A stretch of DNA of 64,000 bases from Streptomyces sp. NRRL S-646 (GTDB lineage Bacteria > Actinomycetota > Actinomycetes > Streptomycetales > Streptomycetaceae), in assembly GCF_000720765.1 (NCBI RefSeq), contig NZ_JODC01000002.1:248001-312000 (forward strand), written 5' to 3'. Under the pieces are notes generated by a model, which was not told the DNA's origin, did no database searches, and was given only the letters and a program-made list of their open reading frames with translations. Of this stretch, positions 41,999 to 50,639 are shown piece after piece. Made by a program: the position numbers and the translations under genes. Each line of letters begins with the position of its first letter. The first letter of the stretch is position 1.

Positions 41999-42538
41999 AT
42001 GCGAAACAGCTCCATTCCGGGCGCCCGAGGCCGCGTCCGGCCCCTCACCCTGCTCGGGGACCCACTCCTGCACACCCCGTGCGAGGAGGTCACCGACTTC
42101 GGCCCCGGCCTCGCAGCTCTCGTGGAGAACCTGTTCGCGACGATGTATGCGGCGCAGGGCGTCGGTCTGGCGGCGAACCAGATCGGTGAGTCTTTGCGCG
42201 TATTCGTGTACGACTGCCCCGACGACGAGGACGTCCGCCACGTCGGTCACGTGGTGAACCCCCGACTCGTCGAGAAGGACGGCGTGGTGATCCGGGGCCC
42301 GGAGGGCTGCCTGTCCCTACCGGGCCTGGAGGCGGGAACGGAGCGCTACGACCATGCGGTGGTGGAGGGCTTCACGGCGACCGGCGAGCCGATCACCGTC
42401 CATGGAACAGGCTTCTTCGCACGATGCCTGCAGCACGAGTGCGACCACATCGAGGGCACGGTCTACGCGGACCACTTGACGGGCCGGCGCCACCGGAAAC
42501 TGATGCGCCAGGTCACGCGAGCAGCCTGGCGCCGGTGA
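41999..42538 (+). CDS. def: Peptide deformylase
   Basis: 179 residues from ATG 41999. All three active-site motifs: GVGLAANQ (GxGLAAxQ), EGCLSLPG (EGCLS) and QHECDHIEG (HExDH), binding one Fe/Zn ion. Removes the formyl group from nascent N-termini. One of several deformylases usual in Streptomyces. An upstream 20-codon extension is open but lies over the divergent promoter. Convergent with the TetR gene. Confidence 0.95.
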   Translation: MRNSSIPGARGRVRPLTLLGDPLLHTPCEEVTDFGPGLAALVENLFATMYAAQGVGLAANQIGESLRVFVYDCPDDEDVRHVGHVVNPRLVEKDGVVIRGPEGCLSLPGLEAGTERYDHAVVEGFTATGEPITVHGTGFFARCLQHECDHIEGTVYADHLTGRRHRKLMRQVTRAAWRR

Positions 42539-42556
42539 GTGCACGGCTTTTGCCTT

Positions 42557-42572
42557 CAGGGGCGCGGGGCTG
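42557..42572 (-). repeat. Short fragment of the dispersed repeat
   Basis: CAGGGGCGCGGGGCTG, matching the end of the repeat seen at 48817 (CAGGGGCGCGAGGCTG), in the 45-nt gap between convergent def and TetR genes. Only this end is preserved. Confidence 0.5.
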
Positions 42573-42583
42573 AGATGCAGCCG

Positions 42584-43228
42584 TCAGAACCCCGGACCGC
42601 CTATCTTGTCGCCGGCGGCAGCCAACCGCCCCCACAACAGGTCGGCAAGACTCCCCACCAACTCCGCCCGAGAACAAGGCCGTTCCCCCAGCCACCAGTC
42701 CCCGGCGGCATGCATCATCCCGACTATCCCGTGCCCCCACACCCGAGCCAGCTGCTGACCCCCCGGCCCGAGATCCAGCCGGTCCTCGATGACCTGCGCC
42801 AACTCCTCGCCCATACGCCGAAGCAGCGGAATCGAATGCTTGCCGACGTCGAAACCCTGCTCCCCGCCCGGGCTGCCCTCCGCCGGATGCATCAGGAACC
42901 GGTACACCTGTGGACGTGCCTCGATCGCCGCGAGATAGGTGTCGAGGGTGGCCTCGACCCGCTCACGGCGGTCCGCCGGGGCGTCCAGCGCCGCCCGGAG
43001 CGAGTTGAGCAGCGCGTCGGTGTGCCGCTTCGCCAACGCGGCGTACAGTCCGCTCTTGTCGCCGAAGTGCCGGTACAGGATCGGCTTGGTGATGCCGGCC
43101 TCCGCGGCGATGGCGTTCATCGAGGCCTGCGGTCCGTCGCGCAGCACCACTCTGTCGGCGGCCTCCAGCAGCTCGCGCCGACGTCGGTCGGCGGACCGCT
43201 GTTGCTCGGTCCGCTGCGTGGTGTCCAT
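42584..43228 (-). CDS. TetR-family regulator of the acyl-CoA dehydrogenase
   Basis: 214 residues. HTH region RRRELLEAADRVVLRDGPQASMNAIAAEAGITKPILYRHFGDKSGLY; C-terminal ligand domain with VEATLDTYLAAIEARPQVYRFLMHP and WWLGERPCSRAELVGSLADLLW, close to the fatty-acid-metabolism TetR regulators of actinobacteria. Divergent from the acyl-CoA dehydrogenase at 43399 with palindromes between, so it probably represses that gene until an acyl-CoA ligand binds. Confidence 0.92.
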   Translation of the reverse strand: MDTTQRTEQQRSADRRRRELLEAADRVVLRDGPQASMNAIAAEAGITKPILYRHFGDKSGLYAALAKRHTDALLNSLRAALDAPADRRERVEATLDTYLAAIEARPQVYRFLMHPAEGSPGGEQGFDVGKHSIPLLRRMGEELAQVIEDRLDLGPGGQQLARVWGHGIVGMMHAAGDWWLGERPCSRAELVGSLADLLWGRLAAAGDKIGGPGF

Positions 43229-43323
43229 GAGCTCTCCCCACCCGTGCTGAATCGGTGACGCCTGCGCAAACTAACACTCAACATGGCCCTTGCATCGAAC
43301 AGGCTGCCGAGCGTCATCAGGAG

Positions 43324-43370
43324 TTGACATTCCTACCCGCGGGTAACAAACTAGGGTTACCGCTAGTAAC
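43324..43370 (+). promoter_or_regulatory. Promoter and operator of the acyl-CoA dehydrogenase
   Basis: TTGACA (43324-43329) is followed by the 12-bp palindrome TACCCGCGGGTA (43334-43345) and then by GTTAC-CGCTA-GTAAC (43356-43370), an inverted repeat just 28 nt before the start codon. TAGGGT at 43352 could be a -10 but the spacing (22 nt) is long, so the exact promoter is open. The palindromes are the likely sites of the divergent TetR. Confidence 0.55.
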
Positions 43371-43398
43371 ATGAAAGTACGCCTTCGCTGGAGGGGAC

Positions 43399-44625
43399 AT
43401 GGCCGAGTTCACCATGGAGCTCAACGACGAACAGAAGGAGGTCCGGGACTGGCTGCACGGCTTCGCCGCCGACGTCATCCGCCCTGCGGCCGCCGAATGG
43501 GACGAGCGTGAGGAGACTCCCTGGCCGGTCATCCAGGAGGCCGCGAAGGTAGGCATCTACTCCCTCGACTTCTACGCCCAGCAGTACTTCGACCCCACCG
43601 GCCTCGGCATACCGATGGCCATGGAGGAGCTGTTCTGGGGCGACGCGGGCATCGCCCTGTCGATCGTAGGCACCGGTCTGGCCGCCGTGGGCGTTCTTGC
43701 CAACGGAACCGAGGAACAGATCGGCACCTGGATCCCGCAGATGTACGGCGATGCGAACGACGTCAAGGTCGCCGCGTTCTGCTCCTCCGAGCCCGACGCC
43801 GGCTCCGACGTGTCCTCCATGCGCACGCGAGCCGTGTACGACGAGGCCAAGGACGAGTGGGTCCTCAACGGCACCAAGACCTGGGCGACCAACGGCGGCA
43901 TCGCCAACGTCCACGTCGTGGTCGCGGTCGTCGACCCGGAGCTCGGTTCCAAGGGCCACGCCTCCTTCATCGTCCCGCCGAACACACCGGGCCTGTCCCA
44001 GGGGCAGAAGTTCAAGAAGCACGGCATCCGCGCCTCGCACACCGCCGAAGTCGTCCTGGAGAACGTCCGCGTCCCCGGCACCTGCCTCCTCGGCGGCAAG
44101 GAGAAGCTCGACGAGCGCCTCGCCCGGGCCCGGGAGCGGGCGAAGGCGGGCGGTGAGCGTGTGAAGAACGCGGCGATGGCCACGTTCGAGGCGTCCCGCC
44201 CGGCCGTCGGTGCGATGGCGGTCGGCACCGCCCGGGCCGCGTACGAGGTCGCTCTCGACTACGCGAAGACGCGTGAGCAGTTCGGCCGCCCGATCATCGA
44301 CAACCAGGGTGTCGCCTTCCAGCTCGCGGACATGCGCACGTCCATCGACGCCGCCCGGCTGCTGGTGTGGCGTGCCTCGTGGATGGCGGTCAACGGCAAG
44401 CAGTTCACGGCCGCCGAGGGTTCCATGTCCAAGCTGTTCGCGAGCGAGACCGCGAAGAAGGTCACCGCGCAGGCGGTGCAGATCCTGGGCGGCAACGGCT
44501 ACACCCGGGAGTACCCGGTGGAGCGGATGCACCGCGATGCCGCGATCTACACGATCTTCGAGGGCACGAGCGAGATCCAGCGCCTGGTGATCGCACGCAC
44601 GCTGTCCGGGATGCCGATCCGGTAG
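43399..44625 (+). CDS. Acyl-CoA dehydrogenase
   Basis: 408 residues with GGAGGGG upstream. FAD-dependent acyl-CoA dehydrogenase fold: [89 protein letters not shown] and the [11 protein letters not shown] end with the catalytic Glu region. Oxidises an acyl-CoA to the 2-enoyl-CoA in beta-oxidation or a side pathway. A charged helical insert ([20 protein letters not shown], ~235-254) before the C-terminal bundle is longer than usual. Single gene with a terminator. Confidence 0.94.
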   Translation: MAEFTMELNDEQKEVRDWLHGFAADVIRPAAAEWDEREETPWPVIQEAAKVGIYSLDFYAQQYFDPTGLGIPMAMEELFWGDAGIALSIVGTGLAAVGVLANGTEEQIGTWIPQMYGDANDVKVAAFCSSEPDAGSDVSSMRTRAVYDEAKDEWVLNGTKTWATNGGIANVHVVVAVVDPELGSKGHASFIVPPNTPGLSQGQKFKKHGIRASHTAEVVLENVRVPGTCLLGGKEKLDERLARARERAKAGGERVKNAAMATFEASRPAVGAMAVGTARAAYEVALDYAKTREQFGRPIIDNQGVAFQLADMRTSIDAARLLVWRASWMAVNGKQFTAAEGSMSKLFASETAKKVTAQAVQILGGNGYTREYPVERMHRDAAIYTIFEGTSEIQRLVIARTLSGMPIR

Positions 44626-44640
44626 CGCTGCCGGTGCTGT

Positions 44641-44678
44641 CCACGAGCCCCCCGCCGACACCGGCCGGGGGCTCGTGG
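44641..44678. terminator. Bidirectional terminator
   Basis: Inverted repeat CCACGAGCCCCCCG (44641-44654) / CGGGGGCTCGTGG (44666-44678), 13 pairs with one bulged C and an 11-nt loop, between convergent genes. Confidence 0.88.
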
Positions 44679-44687
44679 CATGTGCGG

Positions 44688-45008
44688 CTACGGCACCCAC
44701 CGGTGCAGACAGGTAAGGCAGATCACCTCATGGGCCCAGCGGTTGCGGGCCGCCACTGTTTCGGCCACCTCGCGCGACATGATCACCCCCCACACCAGAC
44801 CGCCCGCCGCCACCAGCAGCCCGAGCAGGACGCTGCCCGACACCAGAACCCAGAATCCCGCCGCGATCACCGCCAGCACGGCGAAGTACCTTGCCTCCAC
44901 TACGTCCGGCGGTGCGAGCTCGTCCTTCGCCTCCGCATCCCCCGACAGCGACCTCCAGCGGTGCGACACCTTCTCGATGTTCACACTGCCGTCAAACGGA
45001 CACTTCAC
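44688..45008 (-). CDS. Hypothetical two-helix membrane protein with terminal Cys motifs
   Basis: 106 residues from GTG 45008 (GGGGGG upstream). Begins KCPFDG, has two adjoining membrane helices (YFAVLAVIAAGFWVLVSGSVLLG and LLVAAGGLVWGVIM), and ends VICLTCLHRWVP. The N-terminal Cys and C-terminal CxxC both fall on the cytoplasmic side if the two helices form a hairpin, and could together bind a metal ion. Longer upstream extension to 45104 lacks an RBS. Family not recognised; the CxxC..W end resembles small Streptomyces membrane zinc-ribbon proteins. Confidence 0.7.
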   Translation of the reverse strand: MKCPFDGSVNIEKVSHRWRSLSGDAEAKDELAPPDVVEARYFAVLAVIAAGFWVLVSGSVLLGLLVAAGGLVWGVIMSREVAETVAARNRWAHEVICLTCLHRWVP

Positions 45009-45153
45009 AGCAACCCCCCGAAGTCCAGCCGTGGTTGAGGACGGCAGCATCCACGGAGGCCAGGGCTCCGACAAGGGCGCACGCACGGAACCCCGCCCGT
45101 GCACGACGGGCGGGGTGGGCGGGGCGTGGCGACGGACCGGAGCCCCGGGGCGC

Positions 45154-45675
45154 TCAGCGGTGTCGCAGGGGCGTCAGCTGCTCGATGTCGTAGCGTCTGC
45201 GCAGTTCTTCGATGGCCCGGTGATCCGGCGGTCCCCCCGACCCCAGGATCTCCAGCAGCTCCTCGAAGTAGCGCTCGTGGTCCGGGGGCGGGGACGCCTG
45301 GAAGAACATCTTCGCCGCGGTGTCCGTCGGGTTGGCGAACGCGTGCGGGCAGCCCGGGGGTACGACGATGACCGTGCCGGGGGTTGCCCGGACCACGCGG
45401 CTGCCCGAACCCGACTCCCAGCGCTGCCAGTTGTCGGGGGTCCGTACCCGCGGCTCGAAGGCGAGGACGTCCAGTTCGCCTTCGAGCACGTAGAACAGCT
45501 CCTCGCTGCGCGTGTGCACATGGGCGCCCACGTCGAAGCCGGGCGGTACCTCCACCTCGAAGGTGGACGCCGTGCGCGAGTGCGTGCCGGTCACCTTGAA
45601 CGTCACGCGCTGGGCCGGGGTCTCCACGACCCGGCCGTGGCCCGGCGGTACCAGCAGGCCCTCCGTCGCCGTCAC
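45154..45675 (-). CDS. Cupin-domain oxygenase, MomA-like (flaviolin formation)
   Basis: 173 residues. Double-stranded beta-helix cupin: metal motif 1 GAHVHTRSEELFYVLEGELDV (HxH...E), motif 2 PPGCPHAFANPTD. The third gene of rppA / P450 / cupin, 7 nt after the P450. In Streptomyces the cupin in this position (MomA type, SCO1208 in S. coelicolor as I recall) oxidises 1,3,6,8-tetrahydroxynaphthalene to the quinone flaviolin. Assigned on both context and fold. Confidence 0.85.
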   Translation of the reverse strand: MTATEGLLVPPGHGRVVETPAQRVTFKVTGTHSRTASTFEVEVPPGFDVGAHVHTRSEELFYVLEGELDVLAFEPRVRTPDNWQRWESGSGSRVVRATPGTVIVVPPGCPHAFANPTDTAAKMFFQASPPPDHERYFEELLEILGSGGPPDHRAIEELRRRYDIEQLTPLRHR

Positions 45676-45682
45676 CGGCTGC

Positions 45683-46897
45683 TCACCATGTGACCGGCAG
45701 TGCTTCGGGACCGCGGATCAACGCCCCCTTCTTGAACGGCACTTGGCCGGGCGGTACGGCGAGCTTCAGGCCCGGCACCCGGTCCAGCAGAGCGTCCACC
45801 AGCAGCTCGGACTCCAGCCTCGCGAGCATGTTGCCGGGGCAGAAGTGCGGGCCGAAACCGAACGAGACATGGGGGTTCGGGGCGCGGGTGAAGTCGATCG
45901 TCTCCGGGTCGGGGAAGACGTCCGGGTCGCGGTTGGCGGCCAGGTAGGAGACGTAGACCGGGTCGCCCGCGCGGATCCGTACGCCTCTGATCTCCACGTC
46001 CTGCATCGCGATGCGCGAGAGACCGACCGCATTGCGGTGCGGGATGTAGCGCAGCAGTTCGTCGATGGCCTGGGGCCGGATCTCCGGCTCCGCACGCAGC
46101 CGCTCGGCCAGGTCCCGGCGGGTCAGCAGGAGGTAGAACATCTGCCCGCTGTTGTTGGTGACCGCCTCGCCGCCGATCTGCAGGAGCACGGCGAGGCCCA
46201 CGGCCTCCTCCAGGGTGATCTCGCCCTGGCCGACGGCGGCACCGAGCAGGGACGCCACGTCCTCGCCCGAGCTGCCCTCCCGGAGCCCGATGAGATCGGC
46301 GAAGTAGGCGCCCATCTCGTTCTTGGCCTTCTCGCTGACCTTCGCGCCGTGCGAGGAGGACAGGATCAGCTGGGTCCAGGTGTGCATGCCGTGCCGGTCG
46401 GCGGCCGGGACGCCCATCAGCTCGCAGATCACCGCGATGGGGAAGGGGCTGAGCACGGTCGCGGTCAGGTCCGCCGGCGGGCCGTCCTGCAACAGCTCGT
46501 CGACCAGTTCGTCCAGCAGCCGCCGGGACCGGTCGCGCACCCGCTCCACACCCTTCGCCGTGAACGCGGCGGCCACCGAGCGGCGCAGCCGGGTGTGGTC
46601 CGGCGGATCGAGGAAACCGACCGCGCCGCGCTGCGGGATGAAGTGCGGGGCGAGCCGGGTGACCGGCTGGTCCATGACCGCCTCACGGCTGAAGCGGGGG
46701 TCGTTGGTCACCATGCGGACGTCGTCGTGGCGCGTGACCAGCCAGGCCCAGCCCTCGCCGTTGGGCAGCTGGATGCGGGTGACGGGGCCCTCACGCATCA
46801 GCTCGGTCAGCACCGGGTCGAAGTCGACGCCGGTCAGGTCGAGGGCCGGCCAGTGCCGGATCGGGGGGAGGGTCTCGGTGAGGGTTTCTTCAGTCAT
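45683..46897 (-). CDS. Cytochrome P450, CYP158A type (biflaviolin synthase)
   Basis: 404 residues, very close in my memory to CYP158A2 of S. coelicolor: TELMREGPVTRI, NGEGWAWLVTRHDDVR, HFIPQRGAVGFLDPPDHTRLRRS, ExxR in DELLRYIP, haem loop FGFGPHFCPG with Cys353, and the identical end GALIRGPEALPVTW. The I-helix reads IGGEAVTNN: Ala245 replaces the Thr normally needed for O2 activation, as described for CYP158A2, which uses flaviolin hydroxyls and water instead. Couples flaviolin molecules to dimers and trimers that polymerise to a UV-protective pigment. 7 nt after rppA. Confidence 0.93.
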   Translation of the reverse strand: MTEETLTETLPPIRHWPALDLTGVDFDPVLTELMREGPVTRIQLPNGEGWAWLVTRHDDVRMVTNDPRFSREAVMDQPVTRLAPHFIPQRGAVGFLDPPDHTRLRRSVAAAFTAKGVERVRDRSRRLLDELVDELLQDGPPADLTATVLSPFPIAVICELMGVPAADRHGMHTWTQLILSSSHGAKVSEKAKNEMGAYFADLIGLREGSSGEDVASLLGAAVGQGEITLEEAVGLAVLLQIGGEAVTNNSGQMFYLLLTRRDLAERLRAEPEIRPQAIDELLRYIPHRNAVGLSRIAMQDVEIRGVRIRAGDPVYVSYLAANRDPDVFPDPETIDFTRAPNPHVSFGFGPHFCPGNMLARLESELLVDALLDRVPGLKLAVPPGQVPFKKGALIRGPEALPVTW

Positions 46898-46904
46898 GCC
46901 GTAC

Positions 46905-47969
46905 TCATGCCGTCCTGTCGTCGGGGCTGTGCCAGTGGCCCAGCGCCATCTCCGCGGTGATGCCGGGGCCGAACCCGGCCAGCAGCCCGCGCGCCCGGTG
47001 CTTCGCTCCGCCCTCGTCGAACATCCGGCGCAGCGCGTCGAGGACGACGGCGCTGGCGATGTTGCCGTACTCGGTGAGCGTGGCCCGGCTGAAGCGGAAC
47101 GCGTGCGGGTCGACCTGCAGAAACTTGCTGAGGTCGTCGAGGATGCGCGGACCGCCGGCGTGGATGATGTAGAAGTCCAGGTCGGAGGCGTCCCAGCCGT
47201 GCAGACCTGCCAGCTCCTGCAGCGCCGGCGCGAGCGGCTCCATCGTGCCCGGCACCCGTTTGTCCAGCAGGAAGTGGAACCCGGTGGCCCGGACGTCGTA
47301 CATGATCCACTCCTCGGTCTTGGGGATCAGGTACGAGCCGTTGCGCACCAGCTCGACGCCCTCGCCGCCCTGTCCGCGCACCACCGCGGCCGCGATCCCG
47401 TCGCCGAACAGACCGTTGGAGAGCAGGGACCCGACGCCCAGGTCGGTGGGCTGGTAGCACAGCGAGCAGAACTCGCAGGCCACGATCAGCGCATTGGCGT
47501 CGGGGTAGGCGGAGCAGAAGTCGTGCGCCCGGTTGATCGCGGCTCCGCCCGCCGCACAACCGAGCTGGGCTATGGGTATCTGGCGGGTGGTGCTGTCGAA
47601 GCCCATCTCGTTGATCAGCCAGGCCGTGAGCGAGGGCATCATGAAGCCCGTGCACGACACGTAGATGATCACGTCGATGTCCTTGGTGAGGAGCTCCGCG
47701 TCGTCCAGCGCGCGCTGTATGACGGCGGGGACCCGGGCCTTCGCCTCGGCCTGGTAGACCTTGTTGCGCTCCTCGAAACCGGGATGCTTCAGCGTCTCTT
47801 CGATCGGCTGCACGATGTGCCGGGTGCGAACGCCGGTGTTCTCGATCAGCCGGAGGGCCAGCGGCAGCTGTGGATGGTCGGCGTGGCGGGAGCGGGCAAG
47901 CTCCAGCGTCTCCTCCATCGTGATCACGTGCTCTGGGACGGACACCGAGGGTCTGCACAAAGTCGCCAT
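46905..47969 (-). CDS. rppA: Type III polyketide synthase, 1,3,6,8-tetrahydroxynaphthalene synthase
   Basis: 354 residues. Chalcone-synthase fold with the exact RppA triad positions: Cys138 in QLGCAAGGAA, His270 in YIIHAGGPRI, Asn303 in EYGNIASA. VSCTGFMMPSLTAWL and GFGPGITAEM are also diagnostic. Condenses five malonyl-CoA into a pentaketide that folds to THN. First gene of the pigment operon rppA-P450-cupin. Divergent from the TenA-like gene across 183 nt. Confidence 0.96.
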   Translation of the reverse strand: MATLCRPSVSVPEHVITMEETLELARSRHADHPQLPLALRLIENTGVRTRHIVQPIEETLKHPGFEERNKVYQAEAKARVPAVIQRALDDAELLTKDIDVIIYVSCTGFMMPSLTAWLINEMGFDSTTRQIPIAQLGCAAGGAAINRAHDFCSAYPDANALIVACEFCSLCYQPTDLGVGSLLSNGLFGDGIAAAVVRGQGGEGVELVRNGSYLIPKTEEWIMYDVRATGFHFLLDKRVPGTMEPLAPALQELAGLHGWDASDLDFYIIHAGGPRILDDLSKFLQVDPHAFRFSRATLTEYGNIASAVVLDALRRMFDEGGAKHRARGLLAGFGPGITAEMALGHWHSPDDRTA

Positions 47970-48021
47970 GAACCGTCCTGCTTTCGCCGTCCGGAAGGCT
48001 TTCGGCCCCCGGGTCGAAAAG

Positions 48022-48046
48022 GGTTCACCTCTGGGGGTGGTTCACC
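48022..48046. promoter_or_regulatory. Direct repeat upstream of rppA
   Basis: GGTTCACC at 48022-48029 and again at 48039-48046 (17 bp apart) in the divergent region between rppA and the TenA-like gene, about 53-77 bp before the rppA start. The position suits an operator or activator site, but no regulator is encoded next to it. Confidence 0.35.
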
Positions 48047-48152
48047 CACGATCACCCGCCGAGGCGACGATCTCGCGCCGGACTACTCCGTATCGGGGAC
48101 CCCGTGCGAAGGTCGAAGCAGGAGCCCCGCATCCGATCCCATGGAGGACGCA

Positions 48153-48815
48153 ATGACGCGTACGGCCACGGAACTGCTGGAGACGACCACTGCGAAGCTC
48201 GCCCCGGATCCGCAGGCCAACCCCCTTGTCCCCCTCATCGCCCGGGGCGACGCCTCCCGCGACACACTCGCCACGCTGGCGCTGGAACAGCGCTGGGTGA
48301 TCCCGGCGGACCGCCTTGCGTTCCTCCATCTGGCCCAACGCGCCACGGAGGAACCGGAGGCCGCCGCGTTCTTCGAGATGCTCGCCGACGGCGAGGCGCT
48401 GGCAGCCGAACGGCTGCAGCCCTTCGCGCAAGCCTGCGGCATCGACGAGGCGAGGACGAGCGCCTACGAGCCGCTACCGGGCTGCCAGGCCTACCCGTCG
48501 TACGTCGCCTGGCTCGCCCTCAACGCCACCCCGACCGACGCGGTCCTGGCCATCACCGCCAACTTCTCGGCGTGGGGCGGCTATTGCGCCTCCATCGCCG
48601 AGTCCCTGCGCGTCCACTACGACTTCATGGACGAGGCCTGCGCGTTCTTCGACTTCTTCGCCGAACCGGCCCCCGAGCTGGACCGGAGGGCGACGGCGGC
48701 CGTTCAGGCGGGCCTGGACGCAAACTTCCTGAACGAGGACCGAGCACACGGCTACGGCCGCCTGCTCCAGAGCTACGAGTCACTGTTCTGGTCGACGTTG
48801 CTGCAACTGGCCTAA
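48153..48815 (+). CDS. TenA/haem-oxygenase-fold protein
   Basis: 220 residues from ATG 48153, 5 nt after GGAGG (the ATG at 48141 would contain that RBS). All-helical protein with TATELLETTTAKL, LATLALEQRWVIPADRLAFLHLA, FFEMLADGEALAAERL, AYPSYVAWLALNAT, ANFSAWGGYCASIAESLR, HYDFMDEACAFFDFFAEP: the THI-4/TenA-like bundle. TenA enzymes hydrolyse thiamine-type amines; the catalytic Cys of true TenA (in the region YCASIAE here) may be present. Function in vivo uncertain. Divergent from the pigment operon. Confidence 0.75.
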   Translation: MTRTATELLETTTAKLAPDPQANPLVPLIARGDASRDTLATLALEQRWVIPADRLAFLHLAQRATEEPEAAAFFEMLADGEALAAERLQPFAQACGIDEARTSAYEPLPGCQAYPSYVAWLALNATPTDAVLAITANFSAWGGYCASIAESLRVHYDFMDEACAFFDFFAEPAPELDRRATAAVQAGLDANFLNEDRAHGYGRLLQSYESLFWSTLLQLA

Positions 48816-48816
48816 C

Positions 48817-48874
48817 AGGGGCGCGAGGCTGTATCTATTTGCGGCTCCGCCGCGTGGGCGCGACAAGCCACAAC
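48817..48874 (-). repeat. Dispersed intergenic repeat, copy 3 (reverse orientation)
   Basis: On the minus strand it reads GTTGTGGCTTGTCGCGCCCA, then CGCGGCGGAGCCGCAAATAG, then ATACAGCCTCGCGCCCCT. It starts 1 nt after the TenA-like stop and fills the gap between convergent genes, where it may act as their shared terminator or RNA-processing element. Confidence 0.85.
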
Positions 48875-48904
48875 GAACCCGCACCCGGCACCGGACAACA
48901 ACCC

Positions 48905-49141
48905 CTACGGCGCAGTCCCGCTGCTATGAGCAATACACGCAACATCAATACGGTCGGCCAACTTGGCCAGCTCAATGGTCAACGCAGCCACCGTGTCCTC
49001 GTCGAGCCCCGCCTCCCCGGCCTCGACAAGGTGCAGCCACCGTCCACCCACCGTCCGCAACAACTTGCTCACATCGGCCGCAGCCACCTGCAAGGTCCCG
49101 CGGTCATCGACGATCAGAGGCAGAGTCACTTCGCGGTTCAC
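48905..49141 (-). CDS. Small conserved Streptomyces protein (DUF6213-like)
   Basis: 78 residues from GTG 49141. Well-behaved sequence: VNREVTLPLIVDDRGTLQV, AADVSKLLRTVGGRWLHLVEAGEAGLDEDTVAALTIELAKLADRIDVACI. I associate this with the family called DUF6213 in Streptomyces; role unknown. The RBS is weak and the frame remains open to 49231, but the extra 30 residues overlap the intergenic region and are Ser-rich. It sits 25 nt before the ALDH stop-side boundary, in the same direction as the aldehyde dehydrogenase. Confidence 0.72.
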   Translation of the reverse strand: MNREVTLPLIVDDRGTLQVAAADVSKLLRTVGGRWLHLVEAGEAGLDEDTVAALTIELAKLADRIDVACIAHSSGTAP

Positions 49142-49166
49142 AACCGGGATGTTAGCCGCGCAGCCC

Positions 49167-50561
49167 TCACGCACCGTGCCAAACCGTCGTGATGTTGCAG
49201 AACTCCCGGATTCCGTGCCCGGACAGCTCACGCCCGTAACCGGACCGCTTGACCCCGCCGAACGGGAACGCCGGGTGGGAGGCCGTCATCCCGTTGACGT
49301 ACACGGCGCCCGCCTCAAGATCTCGTACGAAGCGGTCCACCTCCGCCTCGTCCCGCGTCCACACGTTCGAACTCAGCCCGAACGGCGAATCGTTGGCGAT
49401 GAGCACGGCCTCGTCGAGACCGGACGCGCGATACAGCGTGGCGACGGGCCCGAAGGCTTCCTCGCGGTGGATGCGCATCTCACGGGTGATCCCGGTGAGC
49501 ACGGTCGGCGGGTAGTACCAGCCGGGCAGCTCGGGCCGGCGCAGCCGATGGCCGCCGCACAGCACCTCCGCCCCGCTCCGCCGCGCGTCGTCGACGAGGT
49601 CCTCCAGGTCGTCACGCCCCTGCTCGCTCGACAGCGGCCCGACGTCCGTGTCCTCCTCCATCGGGTCACCGACCTTGAGCGCCTTCATGCCCTCGACGAA
49701 GCGTTCGGCGAAGGCGTCGTAGACGTCCGTGTGCACGATGAACCGCTTGGCGGCGATGCACGACTGCCCGTTGTTCTGGACACGGGCGGTGACCGCGATC
49801 TGCGCGGCCCGGTCGAGGTCGGCGGACGGCATGACGACGTACGGGTCGCTGCCGCCCAGCTCGAGGACCGTCTTCTTGACCATGTCCCCGGCGGTGGACG
49901 CGACCGCCCGTCCGGCGGGCTCGCTGCCGGTGAGGGTGGCCGCCTTGACGCGTTCGTCGCGAAGGATGTCGTCGACGGCACCGGAGCCGATCAGCAGGGT
50001 CTGGAAGCAGCCTTCCGGGTAGCCCGCCTGGTGGAACAGGTCCTCCAGGAAGAGCGCGGTCTGCGGGACGTTCGAGGCGTGCTTGAGCAGGCCCACGTTG
50101 CCCGCCATCAGCGCGGGCGCCGCGAACCGGATGACCTGCCACAGCGGGAAGTTCCACGGCATCACGGCAAGGACGGGGCCGAGCGGCCGGTAGCGGACCA
50201 GGACGCGGGAGGCGCCCGAGTCCTTCACGTCGAACTCCGACGGCTCCTCGTCCGCGAGGAGTTCCTCCGCGTGGTCGGCGTACCAGCGCATCGCCTTGGC
50301 GCACTTGGCGGCCTCCGCACGCGCCTGCTTGATCGGCTTGCCCATCTCGGTGGTCATGACGCGGCCGATGTCCTGCTGGATCTCGTCGAGGAGAGCGGCG
50401 GCCCTGTTCATGAGGCGGGCGCGTTCGGCGAAGGGCGTCGTCCGGTACGTGCGGAACGTCGCCTCCGCGAGCTGGAGCCGGCGCTCGAGCTCCTCCTCGC
50501 CCATGGCCTCGTACGTCTTGAGCGTCTCGCCGTTCGCCGGGTTCACCGTCGCGATGGGCAT
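49167..50561 (-). CDS. NAD(P)-dependent aldehyde dehydrogenase, succinate-semialdehyde type
   Basis: 464 residues. ALDH superfamily: [35 protein letters not shown], general base Glu in [12 protein letters not shown], catalytic Cys in [23 protein letters not shown], and the C-terminal [16 protein letters not shown]. The LELGGSDP and NNGQSC forms are those of the GabD-like succinate-semialdehyde dehydrogenases. Oxidises a short aldehyde acid to the acid. Start ATG 50561; no obvious operon partner. Confidence 0.92.
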   Translation of the reverse strand: MPIATVNPANGETLKTYEAMGEEELERRLQLAEATFRTYRTTPFAERARLMNRAAALLDEIQQDIGRVMTTEMGKPIKQARAEAAKCAKAMRWYADHAEELLADEEPSEFDVKDSGASRVLVRYRPLGPVLAVMPWNFPLWQVIRFAAPALMAGNVGLLKHASNVPQTALFLEDLFHQAGYPEGCFQTLLIGSGAVDDILRDERVKAATLTGSEPAGRAVASTAGDMVKKTVLELGGSDPYVVMPSADLDRAAQIAVTARVQNNGQSCIAAKRFIVHTDVYDAFAERFVEGMKALKVGDPMEEDTDVGPLSSEQGRDDLEDLVDDARRSGAEVLCGGHRLRRPELPGWYYPPTVLTGITREMRIHREEAFGPVATLYRASGLDEAVLIANDSPFGLSSNVWTRDEAEVDRFVRDLEAGAVYVNGMTASHPAFPFGGVKRSGYGRELSGHGIREFCNITTVWHGA

Positions 50562-50639
50562 GGCTGACCTCCTGGGGGCGGGCTTGGTTCGACCTTCCCG
50601 CGCGCTGCCGGTGACCGCAACGCGTGGGCGGCTGTGCGG

